DNA from: Portulaca oleracea
Lineage: Eukaryota; Streptophyta; Magnoliopsida; Caryophyllales; Portulacaceae
Direction of reading: 5' to 3'
Length of the DNA stretch: 64,000 nt
Assembly: GCA_029582165.1 (NCBI GenBank)
Contig: CM055871.1
Location: forward strand, 2,301,501 to 2,365,500
Of this stretch, positions 46,483 to 59,189 are shown piece after piece. Both the position numbers and the translations under genes were made by a program. Position 1 is the first letter of the stretch. Every line of letters begins with the position of its first letter. The notes under the pieces were generated by a model that saw only the letters and a list, made by a program, of their open reading frames with translations, did no database searches and was not told the origin of the DNA.

Positions 46483-46872
46483 ATGGCAACCCTATTACTT
46501 TTGAGAGCGGAGTTTATTACAACTGTTCAGGGACATGTCATGTTACATGCACCAACATTTATCCAAATAATGCCAAGAGGTTATCATGAATTTTTTTCTC
46601 CCCTACAATGGTTTATGGCCATGAGCCAAAAAAAATCTCGCACCTATGAATTTGAGCATGTGCGATATAAGCTCCATAATAACGCACTAAGATGGGACTC
46701 CGAAGGAATCAGGAATATATGTTGGGTATATTCATACTTAAATATAATAGAACCATTCATTGGAGATATACTTATGGCACAGTTTGTCGATTATGTTGAC
46801 ACAATTTTCCCAACATTAGGGGGAGAAATCAAGTTGTTGGACAAAGGAATAAGTTGGAACGAATTATTATGA
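46483..46872 (+). pseudogene. Copia integrase C-terminal fragment
   Basis: The longest remaining open piece of the copia relic, 129 codons. It carries the HAPTFIQIMP, SPLQW and EPFIGDILMAQFVD landmarks of the region just after the copia integrase core. It is bounded by stops and is not a functional gene. Confidence 0.75.
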
Positions 46873-48769
46873 TCCTCATACAATATAATGTGAACTGGAA
46901 GTTCAAAATATAATTCGTCTACAAACTTGAGCGAATCTACTGCCGGTTATTCTACTGACCCACAAAAAGTTATTAAATCCTATGTCCCAACTACTAATGC
47001 TCCTGTAAGAATTGATGTCCCAGTAGGACAAATTGAATTGTTAATGAATCTCGACCACATATGAAGCGTGGTAAACCAGTCGGTTCCAAAGACAATAGTC
47101 CTCGAAAAGAAAAGGAGCGAATAATTAATGATAACCGAAATGAGGAAATTTTGACTCTAGAAGAGTCCTCAATCATGACAAATGTGGAAGTTACACCACA
47201 AGCTCAGACACCTGAAATTCGCGAAAATGATGAGATCTCAATTAATTATGTCATGAATTGGATAAGGTGGAACCGAAATGAAGTCGACGTCGATATAGTA
47301 TTTGATTATAAAATATAGCACTCACTACTGTGAGTAGTCATGAGGATCATGAATTTAGGTTTGTCAATGAATACAGACAAATATGATATTGGCTAAGTAG
47401 AAAGATGCATTTAAGAATTAGATTCGCTTGTAAAATCGGAAATATCAGGACATGTTGTCCATACACCAAACTGGTGTAAAACTTGTGGGATACAGTTAAG
47501 TCTTTGTGTGAAAAAGAATGAGAAAGGGAGATTATGAGATATAAGGCACAAAAAGCGACTTGTTGCATAAGTGCTTTCGCAAAGACTTGGTATCAAGTAT
47601 GAAGGAATATACTCCTATGTAGTCCATGTCACTACATCACGATACCTTAAATTTGGCAGTACATGAAAAGCTAAGTATGCATCTTATAAATATCGCTATA
47701 GCTTATGAAAATTTTGATTATGATGTTTATATAAAACTCCTGAAGGGTTCAAAGTGCCGGAAGCACAGATTAAAATTCTCGAGAATATTGGTTATTTAGT
47801 TGATAGACATTTATGTGATTAAAGCAATATGGACGCATATTGCATAATCAAAGGAAATGATTAAATGATCCAAATCTTAATTGTTTGTAAATGTTATTGA
47901 TAGTTTGGACTCCCGAAGAGCCTCAAAAGTTGTGGATTGCTTTACAAAAGCATATGGAATGAATGATTTTGATAAAATATGTTATTGTCTTGGTTTACAA
48001 GTTGCACACTTTGAATGAACTTTCATATGTAAATCAATTTATGTAGCAAAGTGCTAAGATAATGTTGCATGAACAATGCACTCCCTTTTAAGTATCCCGG
48101 CAGTGGTACGGTCATTTGATATGAAAACAATCCCCCCTTTCGATCCCAAAAAGATGATGAGAAATTTAGCGGTCCTGAAGTACCGTATTTGAGTCGTGAA
48201 ATACTGTATTTCGGTCATGAAGTACCATATTTAAATTATATTAAAGCACTCATGTATCTCTCTAATCATACATGATCTAACCTATTTCAGTACCTCGAAG
48301 GTACTAGCGATTTGGATATTCATTATCCTAATCGACTCTAAATTGGTTTGATTAGCTATGCTAATCTTGGATATTTACCTAAATCCTATAACACTCGATC
48401 ACATACTAGTTATGTGCATGTTGAAACGGATATTAAGCAAATTCGTTTAAGTGAGAATTAAGTTGATTCATGCATCAAGCCAATTTCGACTGCAAAGTTT
48501 AAAAGTCAGTCATGAAGTTGAATTACATCAACTCAATGATCTTAATTGATGTTCTTATCAGGGGGAGTAATACGCGTTGTACTCATTTTCCCTTATTTGA
48601 GTTTTTGTCCCACTGGGTTTTCCTTAGAAAGGTTTTTAATGAGGCAACATATGTTTGCGTATAAAGAAGTATGTACTCTTTTTCCTTAACTAGGTTTTGT
48701 CTCATCGGGTTTTCCTAGTAAGGTTTTTACGAGGCATATTCTTTAGATTAATGGACATTCAAGGGGGAG

Positions 48770-48989
48770 TGTTATAAAATAATATATTTATTTATGAATG
48801 TCCATTAATATCTCTTAGGTGGTTAGGGTTTAGGAGGATTTTTCTCATGTGATCTCTCTATGTAATTAGTATAAATACCTCTTGTGGGTTATGAATAAAT
48901 CGATTGCTCATTCTCCTCCCTCAATCTCTCTGTGTCTCTATTGTTATTATTCTCTCTGTATTGTGTACGTCTATTATTGTTTCATAACA
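48770..48989 (+). repeat. Copia 3' LTR (220 bp)
   Basis: Runs from TGTTATAAAATAATAT to TTTCATAACA, preceded by the purine tract AAGGGGGAG. It contains a plausible core promoter (AGTATAAATACC at about 48869) and a CTCT-rich downstream stretch typical of short copia LTRs. Confidence 0.85.
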
Positions 48990-50979
48990 ATCGGGAGATT
49001 GTGTGGGCAATTTATTTAATTTAATTTTATGTTATTAAATTTTTTGCTCAACACTCATGAACAACAAAATAAGTTACTTATTTAAATCACAAGACCTTTT
49101 TGAAACTTAGTTTGAACATATTTAAACACAATTCACAATTCACAATTTTCAAGTAGGAAACCATTCGCACTTTAAAGTCTTTCAAAAATCATTCCAAATA
49201 CGAACATAACACCTTCAATATTGAAGAGTAACTCACACACTTTCAAACCAGTATTAAAAGTTATTCAAATTGTCTTTTTCAACGTTCACTATTATAATAT
49301 ATAACCGTTTCCAATGAACCTATGGTTTAATATGATCCTTCCTTCTTTCCGTTGTACGAAAATATCGATACCATGGGCGTAGGGCACTTTCAGCCCTTTC
49401 CAGTCGGGGCCGGTTCCCTCTTAAGACAGTTAGTTTCCCGGGAAATTCCTAATGTCAATGGACTTTATATACCTAGCCGATTTGGTTCCCCTTTACAGGT
49501 GGTTATCCGACTTTCCAATTAGTCCACAGTACCTAGTGCAATACTCCTAGCCCGAAAACCATTTCAATACTCATAGATCGCATAAAAATTCCATACCATA
49601 CATTTCTCATCCAAATAGCTTTCTAAAATTTCGTATATATATACATAAAATAGGAATACATCTTTCATTCAAATCAAAGCCAATTCAAATGGTCATTTTC
49701 CAACCCTTTTTCCATTTTTGAAATCCAAAATATCATAAAGGAGTTCATAAAACTTCATAATAACCCTTCAAAACATAGAAATCACATATCCATCTTAAAC
49801 TACACATAAGTATCAAAATCCAAACCATTTCTTAGAATAATACTTCAAAGAGTCATTTAAACTCAAGTACACAAGTAAATATGCGTAATCAAGCCTATAA
49901 AGCCCGTATAAATTCAAATAAGCCTTCTTAGAACACCAAAAATGCAATCAATAACTCATAGTGTCCTGAAGATATCAATGTCTTTCAATACTCCCATAAA
50001 AACTAATTTGAAGTGAATTAAAAGCATAGAATACCTTTCCAGTTCATATAAATTTCACATAATTGGGAGCAGTTAGCACACACGAACTCAAATTCACATA
50101 TAATGGCTAATAATCGATTTAATTCCTTTCACACTAGACTCAGACGTAAATGCAACACTGTAGGTACCCAATAACCTAACCAAAAGCATAAAGTCTCATT
50201 CTTTTAAATATCTATCTCATCCAAGATCCACATATGTACACTTTGCCCATAATTAGCCCAAATTAATATCATTCTAAACATAATTCAATCATTCTACCCC
50301 GATGTGTACATATCCACATGAACGAGGTCAATTAGGCCATAAATTAAATAATCTCAATATATAGTACGACAGAAGTGACAAATAAAACATTAACCAACCC
50401 TCCGCACTATTAATTATTCAACCCAAAACATTCCAATTTCACAATTCAACCCGAGTTCCCTCCTCACATACACCGTCCTAAACAAACCTCGACGCTTAAC
50501 GTTCAACCCAAGTACCATCCAGCTCCCAACTCGGTTACATAATTCAATCCAACCATTCCAACATAATGAACGATTTCAGGTATAGACTCAGCATTGAAAC
50601 TCTACTAATTAAACCTGAAACTTAACAGTTATCAAGAGAGGACATAAATTACCCACTTTGGCTCTCAATTGAACAATAGGGGTTTCAAATTGGGGTCGAA
50701 GTGGGTTGAGGACGCGCCGAAAAACACCTCGAACAGCTTGAACTCAGACCCAAAAACCACCAGAAGACCTAGGTTTCAACGACTCGTGCGCCTCCTTTGT
50801 CTCGTCCTCCCGACCACCGCAACCTCCGCTGCTGCCGCCAATGTCCCCTTAGTCGTCACCCGGTTCTCCGGCACCCCGCAAGCACCCCCACTTCCATTGG
50901 TTGAGCCCTGTCAACCACCCTCTCCTTTCTCTTTGCTTGCGTCGCTCGTAGGGAAGAAGAAGGAGCCATGACCGAGCTC

Positions 50980-51051
50980 TTCATCTCCCTCTCTCTCTCT
51001 CTGCGCGTCGGCGGTCGGCGACCAGGTAGCACCGCCACCGCCACCGCCGCT

Positions 51052-51083
<32 letters not shown>

Positions 51084-51110
51084 CCCCCTCTCTCTTTCTC
51101 TGCGTCGGCG
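50980..51110. repeat. CT-rich low-complexity tract
   Basis: CTCTCTCT runs flanking a GCCACCGCC stretch. The open frames over it on both strands are compositional artefacts. Confidence 0.8.
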
Positions 51111-51379
51111 CCCCAGAACCAAATGCAAACCCCTTTGTTTTCTTTTTTTTTTTCCCTTTGCACGTGCTACTCCTCCAAAACAAATGGGGTTCTTATCCCC
51201 TTTTCCCTTTTTATTCTTTACTAATCAATATCTAAATCTTGTATTTTGCCCTTTTTTTTTCCTTTTTTTTTCCTTAGCACCTAATTCTAGTCCCAAATTA
51301 TTCTTCCCTCTCATTTCCTTCCTTTCCAAATCTATAACCTACCTACCAAATAATATAACAAGTTCGACTAGAAGACTAT

Positions 51380-51850
51380 TCTACGTCTACTTGGGTTTAC
51401 TATAAATACTAGGTTGTTTAACCTAGTTTGGTGTGGCCAAATTATGTGCCTCTTAGGCACCCTTATGAGTTATGAGATCTCATTTTCTATTCCACTTTGA
51501 GAGATTTTATTATGATATTGTAATCTTTTTATATTTCGTTACCTTTCCTTTGAGATATGTCTATTTCCGTTGTGCTATAACCGTTTGAGATCTTTCCTTC
51601 TTGATCTCGTTGTGTTATATAGCCGTTTGGGATACCCTTTGTAATCTCTCCATTATAGTGGATTTTATCTTGCCTCCTGTGGTTTTTTCCCGATTTTGGG
51701 TTTCCACGTAAAAATCTTGTCTTCATCACTATTACATTGATCTTGTTTATTTTTTTTCCTCATTACCTACATCCCTAAATCAATTATCTTGTTCGCTTCT
51801 GCTACAATATTAGATCCTGTTCAATTTGGATCTAATCCCTAACAAAATGT
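51380..51850 (+). repeat. Copia-type LTR 3' half, possibly solo
   Basis: Has a CTATAAATACTAGG promoter-like box at about 51401, then the common copia U5 words GTGGTTTTTTCCCGATTTTG and GGTTTCCACGTAAAAATCTT. It ends near ATCCCTAACAAAATGTCTGGTATCTG, where TGGTATC resembles a tRNA-Met primer site. No copia coding region follows, so it is a solo or deleted LTR. The left edge is unclear. Confidence 0.5.
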
Positions 51851-53868
51851 CTGGTATCTGAATTTCGATCCTAACATCACCAACTTGCTTTAAATGTCTA
51901 CTCACTCTATTTTATGCGCCAAGGAGCAAACAATTCAAAGAAGGGCAAATAAGTCGGCGTTACACAGCCATCCAGACATTTGAAACCAGAAAACTCTCAT
52001 GCATAGGAGAATTCATCGGTTCTCATTTGATAAGAACAATGCATTATATAGCAAGTCATAAGCATGATTCTCACATAATTCACTAAGCAAAGTCTACTAA
52101 CAATCCAAGTAAAGCTAGACACACATCCAACTTGGAAATGACCTCCTCAACCTACTTCACTAAAGATTGGATGCGTACTACTTTCTAAATTCTAGTCTCT
52201 TTCCACCATTGTTGGATTATTTCTCACATCCATAAACATACCAGCTATAATCTCCAAACTTGGCAATCATCAAGTGTTTGTATCGTGAACATATAGAGAT
52301 AGCTATAAAGGCATTTCGTTATCAATAAGCATGTCAATTTGGGAAGAACACGACCTTACACCCTGATCACACCATTCCAGCTACTACTCAAATCAGGATC
52401 CTCATACGTTGTTTGGGATTGTGGCTATATAATGATTACTTCATAACACCATCTTTCATGTATGATTCATTATTGAAGCGTAGCCATTTCCAATAGAACA
52501 GATGACTGTTGTATTTTCTTCTGCAATGGAATACTTAAGCGAACTACAATACCGAAATCGCCATGATCATTACATCTTATTGCTTCTTCCCACCATTATA
52601 CTCATGATTCTAGGTCCTTGTAGTGACTCTTAACTTGTTTAAGTAATATGATCCATAAAATATCTCATGTTATACCTTTCTCTAAGCTTCAGGTTGGCCA
52701 CCACAAAACATTGACTTCAGATACTGTAACTGAGCACAAAAACAAACTATAATGAAGTATTCGTTGTTCTGACATCTTATCAACCCATGGTACAGACTGT
52801 TATCCCACTGTTGGGCACACAAACTTAGGAGAGACATAGAAAATGTAATCTCATACCTTCTATGTCGAGCCTTAAGCATGGATGACTCATTTATCAGATT
52901 CTCAATTAAGAGAATGACCCAAGATCTCAATAGTAGTACAATGAAGTAACTTGTACTTAAAGCTTAAAGATTAAGATCAATTCACCAAAACCAAGTGGAA
53001 GGGCATATGCTTCTTAAGGTTTGATTTATCCAATCACTCGCTAGAGAAGAGTAGGGAAGCTTCGGTACTTCCTGGCCAAAAACATTAGCAGGTTACGAAG
53101 CTATACCTAAATCAAGGGCCTTATGAATCCATAACTCACGTAATACACACTTCTGATTCTAGTTCCTCAAATACTTCTGAAATTTACTCAAGTGATATGG
53201 ACCACATCATATCACACATGTCCATTCGATTTAGGCCCTAAATTAACCACTCAAGATATGGATTTAAGCCGTGAGAATTCTAGGCTACTGCTGTAAACAA
53301 CCATATTGCATAAAATAGTGCTCCTTTAATTTAAATATCCGCAAATGTTAAAGATTCTCATAATACTTCACTTTAAAGTGTCCTTGTCTCCCACCTCTCC
53401 AAAACATAAGTAGAGGCGCTTATCCCTTTCCTAAATATACGAACCAAGGGAAAAACAAGGACAATGTAACTATTTTCCACCACTATTGGACTTTAAACAA
53501 GAAAAACTCTTACTTCACCTTCCTAATTTGAAAGGCTAGCTCAACAACCTCAAGAGCAACGTTATACTATAATTTACGCTCATTGCTTACGGGATAAGGT
53601 AAACTTACATCACTTAAGTAAAAACCTAGCTATGGTTTCTAAAGTCCAACTTGCTTAACCGAACAACTAACAGAAGATCTAGTAAGAGAACTAAGGTACT
53701 TCCAACACAAATACTGTTGTAGACATGTAGCTTGATCCAGCTTGACCAAATTGAGAACTTAAGGCACATGTATAGTTCACATATTTCACATATTTTCAAG
53801 CAAACAAGCATGCAATTATGAATGGATGTACAACCTAAGGTCGCAGAATCCTTGCTCTGATACCATCT
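51851..53868. other. Untranslated interior of minus-strand LTR element
   Basis: No gene. On the minus strand it reads away from the primer-binding site complement at 53855-53866 and looks like the long untranslated leader of an LTR retroelement whose coding part is lost. Only short chance frames are seen. Confidence 0.4.
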
Positions 53869-54094
53869 GTAATAGACCGCTCCCTAATAGGGGCTGTTAC
53901 AATACAAGTCTAAAATTGCCGCTCAACAAACAACAATGTCTCAAAATAAATGTAGTGTCAAATTTTTTAAATTGTATTTACAATTACTACTTAATTCCTT
54001 TTTTTAAAAATTGAAATAACCATTTAATTATGCTTCATGCATCATACGGGTTTAAGACTAGTAATAATAATAATAGGTAATTCTAATAAGTTAG

Positions 54095-54777
54095 TGTAAA
54101 CACAAATTTCTAGCCTGAAATAAATAAAGACAAGAAATTGAGAAACAAATTAATTTGTATTAATATTCAAATGTATGTAGGTACAATCTCTGTATTAAAT
54201 ACAATAAAGTATTCCTCTGATTTAATCTCCTAAAACTTGGGTGAGCCGAGGGCGCGAACGCTTGATCTCGATCTCAGATGCAAGTCGAGCTGAAGAACTC
54301 AGCCGTAGGTCTGTACCTTGACGTGCAGGAAACTTGGAGCTTTGAACTTTTGTCGACCTCGATCCTTGGCGCTTGGGAGCTGGAGGCCGCTTGCAGTTCG
54401 AGCTTCTGAATTCTCTGAAGTGCGGAATGTCGAATGTCGCCGGTGTAAACTGCAGAGTGTCTTGAAAATGAGGGAGGAGACCCCTATTTATAGGATCTCG
54501 AGGCCTATGGTTGCCTAGGGTTTGAGTCGGATTTGGGCTTAAGCCCAAATTAATTAATTATCCCTTTATTTAAAATAAAGAAATAATTATGATTTTCTGC
54601 ATCATAATTGACATGTGCCGCGACGCTATTGGCCATGATATATTTCCATTTAAAATTTAATTAAATGGACCGCCGTAATTAATTTTACACGTGGCGGATA
54701 ATGATTGGCCGAAAATAAATTTAATTTATTTTCCACGTGTAATTTTTTAATTCGTCGGTAAATTTTTGTCTCCTACA
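54095..54777 (-). repeat. LTR (3' copy) of gag-only element
   Basis: Intact 683-bp LTR with TG and CA ends. It contains the empty-site sequence TTTAAAATAAAGAAAT near 54567, which proves that the right LTR is interrupted by a MULE. Confidence 0.9.
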
Positions 54778-56193
54778 GATGCCCCCTTCGAGAGTCAGCC
54801 GCGGACACGAATCTTGAGTGTTTTTTTGGAGCGGTTGAGTCTCGAATATTTTTAGACGGGATTATGACAAAAGTTTATTCTCAAGCTCAAAACCACCAAT
54901 TTATAAATGTATGGATTTTATCCCGGTTTGGGCCTTCTAGGTGGGCTGGTCAAATAATACCCATACTGTATGTATGTCTCCTTTTTTCTTTTTTTTTTTA
55001 CATCTCTTTGGATAAAATTTTATCAAGAATTTAATCTAGATTAAATTCTTAATATTACAATAAAGAGTTGGAGTTCAAGCTGAATTGAGACTAGAGTTGG
55101 ACTTGAACTCTGAGTCGGAGTTGGAACAGAATTATAGCACAATTCTGAAACTTGCCATATGAATACAGTATAAATAAACCATCCCTGCTTCCTCTAGTCA
55201 TCTGCAACTGCTCTCCATCTTCTCTGATTTTTTTTTACTGGTTTAATTCTCGTACGAAGGAGCTGTGAGTTTTAGAAAATCTTGGGTTTACCAAGAGCCT
55301 CCCTTTCTTCCAAAATTTTGATTTTTATTGCTCGTTCAATTTTATTTATGCAATTTAATAGCCTGATTCTTTTTTTCTTTTCTTCTCTTCTTGTTTGCTC
55401 TTGCTTCATCAATTGTCTTCTGTTTTATTTCATTGCTTTGCCTTCCTATTTTTTTTTTTAGATTGGAGCAAAGAGAATGAATTGATTTTGCTGAACTTGA
55501 AAACATATCAAACAATTTTTTCTTACCCTGTTCTTGAGCCCCCTTTTCCTTTGAAGCTTCCATAGCTATGGAAATTGCTTTAATGGAGTCTTTGAGTCGT
55601 CTGCTATATTATCAAGATCTTGGTCGTACCTTTGATGCAACTTTGAGTTTTACTATATCTGCACTCTTGATCACGATCTGAACTCAGGTTATGATCCTGA
55701 TGATTTTAACGGTGAATTTGCATATTCGATGACCAAATTGATGATCTTGATTCTTGATGTTACTGTTATGTCGATTGTGCTCCTGATTCCGATATCAATC
55801 ATGGTCTCAAACATGATTTTGAAGAGAAATCATCTTCATCCGATCTGATTTCTTTTTACAGTTATTATGAGGGAATAGGAATAAAGAGGGAGAAAAAGTT
55901 GCCCTTTTCTTCCCAATTGTGGTCAATCCATATGATTTCAACTGACTTGACCGTGTTTTTTCCCTTTTCTCTTCATTTTTGTTATTTTTTTTCCGTGGGT
56001 CCCACCATATTCCCAAATACAAGTATACAACAAATCTCACTTCATTTGTGTATACGGAATACGTGACAAAGTCACTTTTTCTTCTTCCTTTTTTGTTTTT
56101 TTTAAAAAATTTGTTTTGTGGGTCCCACAATGAGTGTTTTCCCATCAAAAACAACATCAATTACGTGCAGAACTTTTGCTGAAGGTTTTCTTT

Positions 56194-56238
<45 letters not shown>

Positions 56239-56329
56239 TAATGATATGAACAAAGAGAAATGTGTCTATTTATTGAGTGCACCTGCGTAAATTTTTTTTC
56301 GCCACATAATTTTTTTGGCATTTATTTAT
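54778..56329. other. 3' untranslated interior of gag-only element
   Basis: Non-coding, T-rich and GAT-rich sequence between the gag C-terminus and the 3' LTR, with an AC dinucleotide run at 56199-56230. Minus-strand frames here are Lys-rich and unconvincing. Confidence 0.55.
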
Positions 56330-56597
56330 TTATTTCTTTTGCAGGTAGCTATGATTAACTGATATCGTTTGTTTGAAGTTGTCCTCGCCATTGTCAGTGT
56401 CCTGCCTACTCCTCAGCGTGCTGACGTAGGGTAGTCCTCGACTACCCTCTTGAGATGCAGTCGGCAGCGTCGTCTTCTTCGCTTCGTGTACTCCTCGTGA
56501 CGGCGTAGGGTAGTCCTTGTTGTTCTCTTGGGTATGCGGGTCGACAACATCTTCTTCTCCGCTTTCTGTGCTACTCCTCAGCGTGCTAACGTAGGGT
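56330..56597 (-). pseudogene. C-terminal piece of gag polyprotein, cut off by insertion
   Basis: The minus-strand frame ends with a stop at 56330. It contains PYVSTLRS twice with acidic Ser/Thr-rich spacers (TESGEEDVVDPHTQ and RQDTDNGEDN), a tandemly duplicated tail. The frame continues past 56598 into antisense gypsy DNA, where it is meaningless. It is the detached end of the gag ORF at 59190-61711. Confidence 0.6.
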
Positions 56598-56599
56598 AT

Positions 56600-58320
56600 T
56601 ATCTGATTGGAGCTTTGCAACATTGGAGGCATTATCTGCTTGGAGCTGAATTTATTCTGCACAGTGATCATGAGGCCCTCAAATTCATTCAGGGTCAGCA
56701 AAAACTCAACACTAGGCATGCTACTTGGGTGGATTTCATGCAGCAATTTCATTTTGTGATCCATCATAAATCTGGGAAGCTTAACAAAGGAGCTGATGCA
56801 TTGTCCAGGAGGTATTTGTTGTTGCAAGTTTTGGATACAAGAGTGCTTGGTTTTGAACAGTTGAAAGTTTTGTATGAGAATGATGAAGATTTTGGAGAGT
56901 TGTACCAGAAATGTCAGGGACATCCTCAAAGTCTATACCACATAGACCAGGGATTTCTTTTCAAAGGAGCAAGGTTATGTATTTCAAGGAGCAGCTTTAG
57001 GGAGTTGTTGATCTCTGAAGTTCATGGAGGCTGCTTGGCAGGACATTTTGGTATTGAGAAAACCCTTCTTATGCTGAAGGAACATTATAGCTGGCCTAAA
57101 ATGAGGAAGGATGTTGAGCATTGGGTCAGGAGGTGTGCTACATGTCAGATTGCAAAGAGTCATAGCTTACCTCAAGGGCTATACACACCTTTGCGATTCC
57201 AAAGCGATCCTTGGGAGGACATCAGCCTAGACTTCATTGTTGGTCTACCAAGAACTCAAAGAGGGAAAGATTCAATCATGGTAGTTGTGGATAGATTCAG
57301 TAAAATGGCTCACTTTATTGCATGCCATACTACCTATAATGTTGTGAGGGTAGCTGAATTGTATTTCCAGGAGGTAGTGAGGTTACATGGAGTTCCCAGG
57401 AGCATGGTTTCAGATAGGGATGTGAAGTTCCTAAGTCATTTTTGGGTTACTCTTTGGAAGAAGTTGGGTACTCAGAGTTGAAGTATAGCACAGCTTGTCA
57501 CCTCCAAACTGATGGGCAAACAGAGGTCACAAACAGGACACTTGGAACACTATTGAGGTCACTGATATCCACAAACAAAATAGGATGGGACACTCTCTTG
57601 TCTCATGCTGAATTTGCTTTCAATAGAGCACCATCAAAGGCAACTGGCCTTTCCCCATTCCAGATTGTCTATGGTAGAAATCCTATAACTCCATTGGATT
57701 TATCCCCACTAACAAATTCTGTGAGGTTTAGCTATGAAGCAGGTAAACATGCAGAGGAGATCAAGAAGCTTCACCAGCAAGTCAGGGAGAAGATCATCAA
57801 GTATTCTGAACAAGTTTCTACATCAGCAAACAAGCATAGGAAGAAGATGGTTTTCAATCCAGGAGATCTAGTGTGGATTCATCTAAGGAAGGATAGATTT
57901 CCAAGCAAGAGGAAGGGAAAGTTGACACCAAGAGCAGATGGACCTTTTGAAGTGGTAGAGAGGATTGGAGACAATGCTTACAAGTTAGACCTTTCTGAAG
58001 ACTATGGAGGCAGTGCTACATTCAACATTACGGATTTGAGGCCTTACTTTCCAGAACATGAAGACCTCCCAAGTTTGAGGACAAACTTTCCTCAACCTGG
58101 GGAGGATGATGGAGGTCCTCCATCAGAAGACCAGAGTTCAAAGCCAGAACTAGCAGGAGCAGCTATGACCTCATCCACACCAGGATCAAGGACATCATCA
58201 TCAGCAACACCCAACTCTGACATCCAGGGATGCTACATGTTGGTCCAACAAGTCATGAGGTCATCCAACTACACCAGCCAGCCAGTGAAGTCATTTCTCA
58301 ATTCCATATCTTTGGAATGA
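56600..58320 (+). pseudogene. Ty3/gypsy RNase H and integrase (frameshifted)
   Basis: RNase H part: EFILHSDHEALKFIQGQ and NKGADALSRR. Integrase: HHCC zinc finger (VHGG..AGHFG ... WVRRCATCQIAK) and the catalytic core with DFIVGLP, VSDRD and AEFAFNRAPSKAT, where the Asp-Asp-Glu positions are present. The frame shifts by one base near 57470, just after the second Asp block, joining two open frames (to 57481 and 57442-58320). The C-terminus has PGDLVWIHLRKDRFPSKRKG and LDLSEDYGGSATFNITDLRP, followed by a Ser/Pro-rich tail without an obvious chromodomain. Apart from the frameshift it is well preserved. Confidence 0.9.
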
Positions 58321-58535
58321 GGTCCTCACCAGTACTTTGAAGACTTCACCTAGAGCTGTTGAGGACTTTCCAGCTCAGTGAAGATGTTTGCCAGTTCTGA
58401 GGTCCTCTTTGAAGACATCACTTCTGGACTGTTGAGGATATTCCAGTCCTGTGAGGTGATCCTGCATTGAGGTCCTCCATGAAGACTTCATATCCGAGCT
58501 GTTGAGGTCTTTTCCAGCTTGTGAGGTGAACTAAC
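58319..58535 (+). repeat. ~66-bp tandem repeat after integrase
   Basis: About three units of GAGGTCCTC...GAAGACTTCA...GAGCTGTTGAGGA...TTCCAGCT follow the integrase stop directly. Units differ at 10-20% of positions. Confidence 0.7.
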
Positions 58536-59189
58536 GGCTATGTAATAATGAAAACGCGTTTGTTATTTTATCTCCTTTTATTTTGATGTTATCCAGTTTG
58601 TAATGAGGCTTAATTAGCTTACTAAGTTAGCTAAGTAGCTTAATGCTTAATTAGTGAGTTTCTTGGGCAAGGGGAAACCCTTAATCATCCAGCTCAACCT
58701 AGGTTTAAATACATTGTAATCGGCAGCTTGAGGGGATCATCTATCAGTGAATTTAATAGCATTTTGAGTGCCTTGATTGAGCCTCTTGTTTGTGAGTGAC
58801 GTTAAACTCTCACTTTGGATAATTCTACTACAATAGCAAGGATTTGGCAATCCTTTTGGTGGGTGTAGAGCTTGATAATCTCGATGGTGGTGTGCTTGTA
58901 TCCATTGAGGTCATCCAGTCCATTGCCCTTGATGTTCTAGCTGTGGTGGGTCTGTATCAGCTTGAGCCTCAAGACTATCTCGGTTACTGTTTGATTGTAA
59001 GTTTGTTCATCCGATTATCATCTTATCATCATCCATTTCATCCATTTGTTCATTGGTGTTCATACTCTGTTTTGGAGGAGGTTATAGTTGTTTCTCTGTG
59101 TTGAGGTCTGTTTTGGGTGAATTTGTATTTGATTCTCTGTTTTGAGGCCAGATTGTGTGCGAGTTGTGTTAATGTGGTGTACTGTGAGT

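Larger units (their letters stand above)
45950..48989 (+). mobile_element. Ty1/copia relic with 3' LTR
   Basis: Plus-strand frames, full of stops, read in copia order. Integrase-core-like segments span about 46130-46480. The integrase C-terminal part is in 46483-46872 (IIEPFIGDILMAQFVDYVD, FPTLGGE), with a linker to 47300 including KRGKPVGSKD and RWNRNEVDVD. RT fragments follow near 47460 and 47740, and RNase H-like YLEGTSDLDIHY at about 48290. The 3' end has TTTTGTCCCACTGGGTTTTC-type sequence and the polypurine tract AAGGGGGAG, followed by a 220-bp LTR at 48770-48989 with ends TGTTAT and ATAACA. A 5' LTR is not recognisable. It lies inside LTR-like DNA of the 44508-54090 element. Confidence 0.75.
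44508..54090 (-). mobile_element. Degraded minus-strand LTR retroelement, split by later insertions
   Basis: Starts with TGTAACAGCCCACTCC...AACAGGGGCTGTTA at 44508. A matching TGTAATAGACCGCTCCC...GGGGCTGTTAC begins at 53870, immediately after GCTCTGATACCA (complement of a tRNA-Met primer site). This is the right order for an element reading leftwards, with its 5' LTR edge at 53870 and a 3' LTR edge at 44508. LTR-like sequence continues at 44690-45000 and 49040-51300, for example GGGCGTAGGGCACTTTCAGC and the Cys-poor CT-rich block at 50800-51100. No coding region of this element is seen. Only the first 35-40 bases of the two LTR starts match well, so pairing is tentative; the right copy is cut off by the element at 54095. 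Confidence 0.5.

Noticed and set aside
50669..51405. Several overlapping ORFs on both strands around the CT-rich tract
   Set aside because: Frames are kept open by CT/GA composition; no conserved motif, and the region is LTR-like.
56330..56929. 199-codon minus-strand ORF as one gene
   Set aside because: The right two-thirds is antisense to the Ty3/gypsy RNase H; only 56330-56597 belongs to the gag element.
57442..57481. Programmed frameshift in the gypsy integrase
   Set aside because: It falls inside the conserved integrase core, where Ty3/gypsy elements have no programmed shift; a simple indel explains it.
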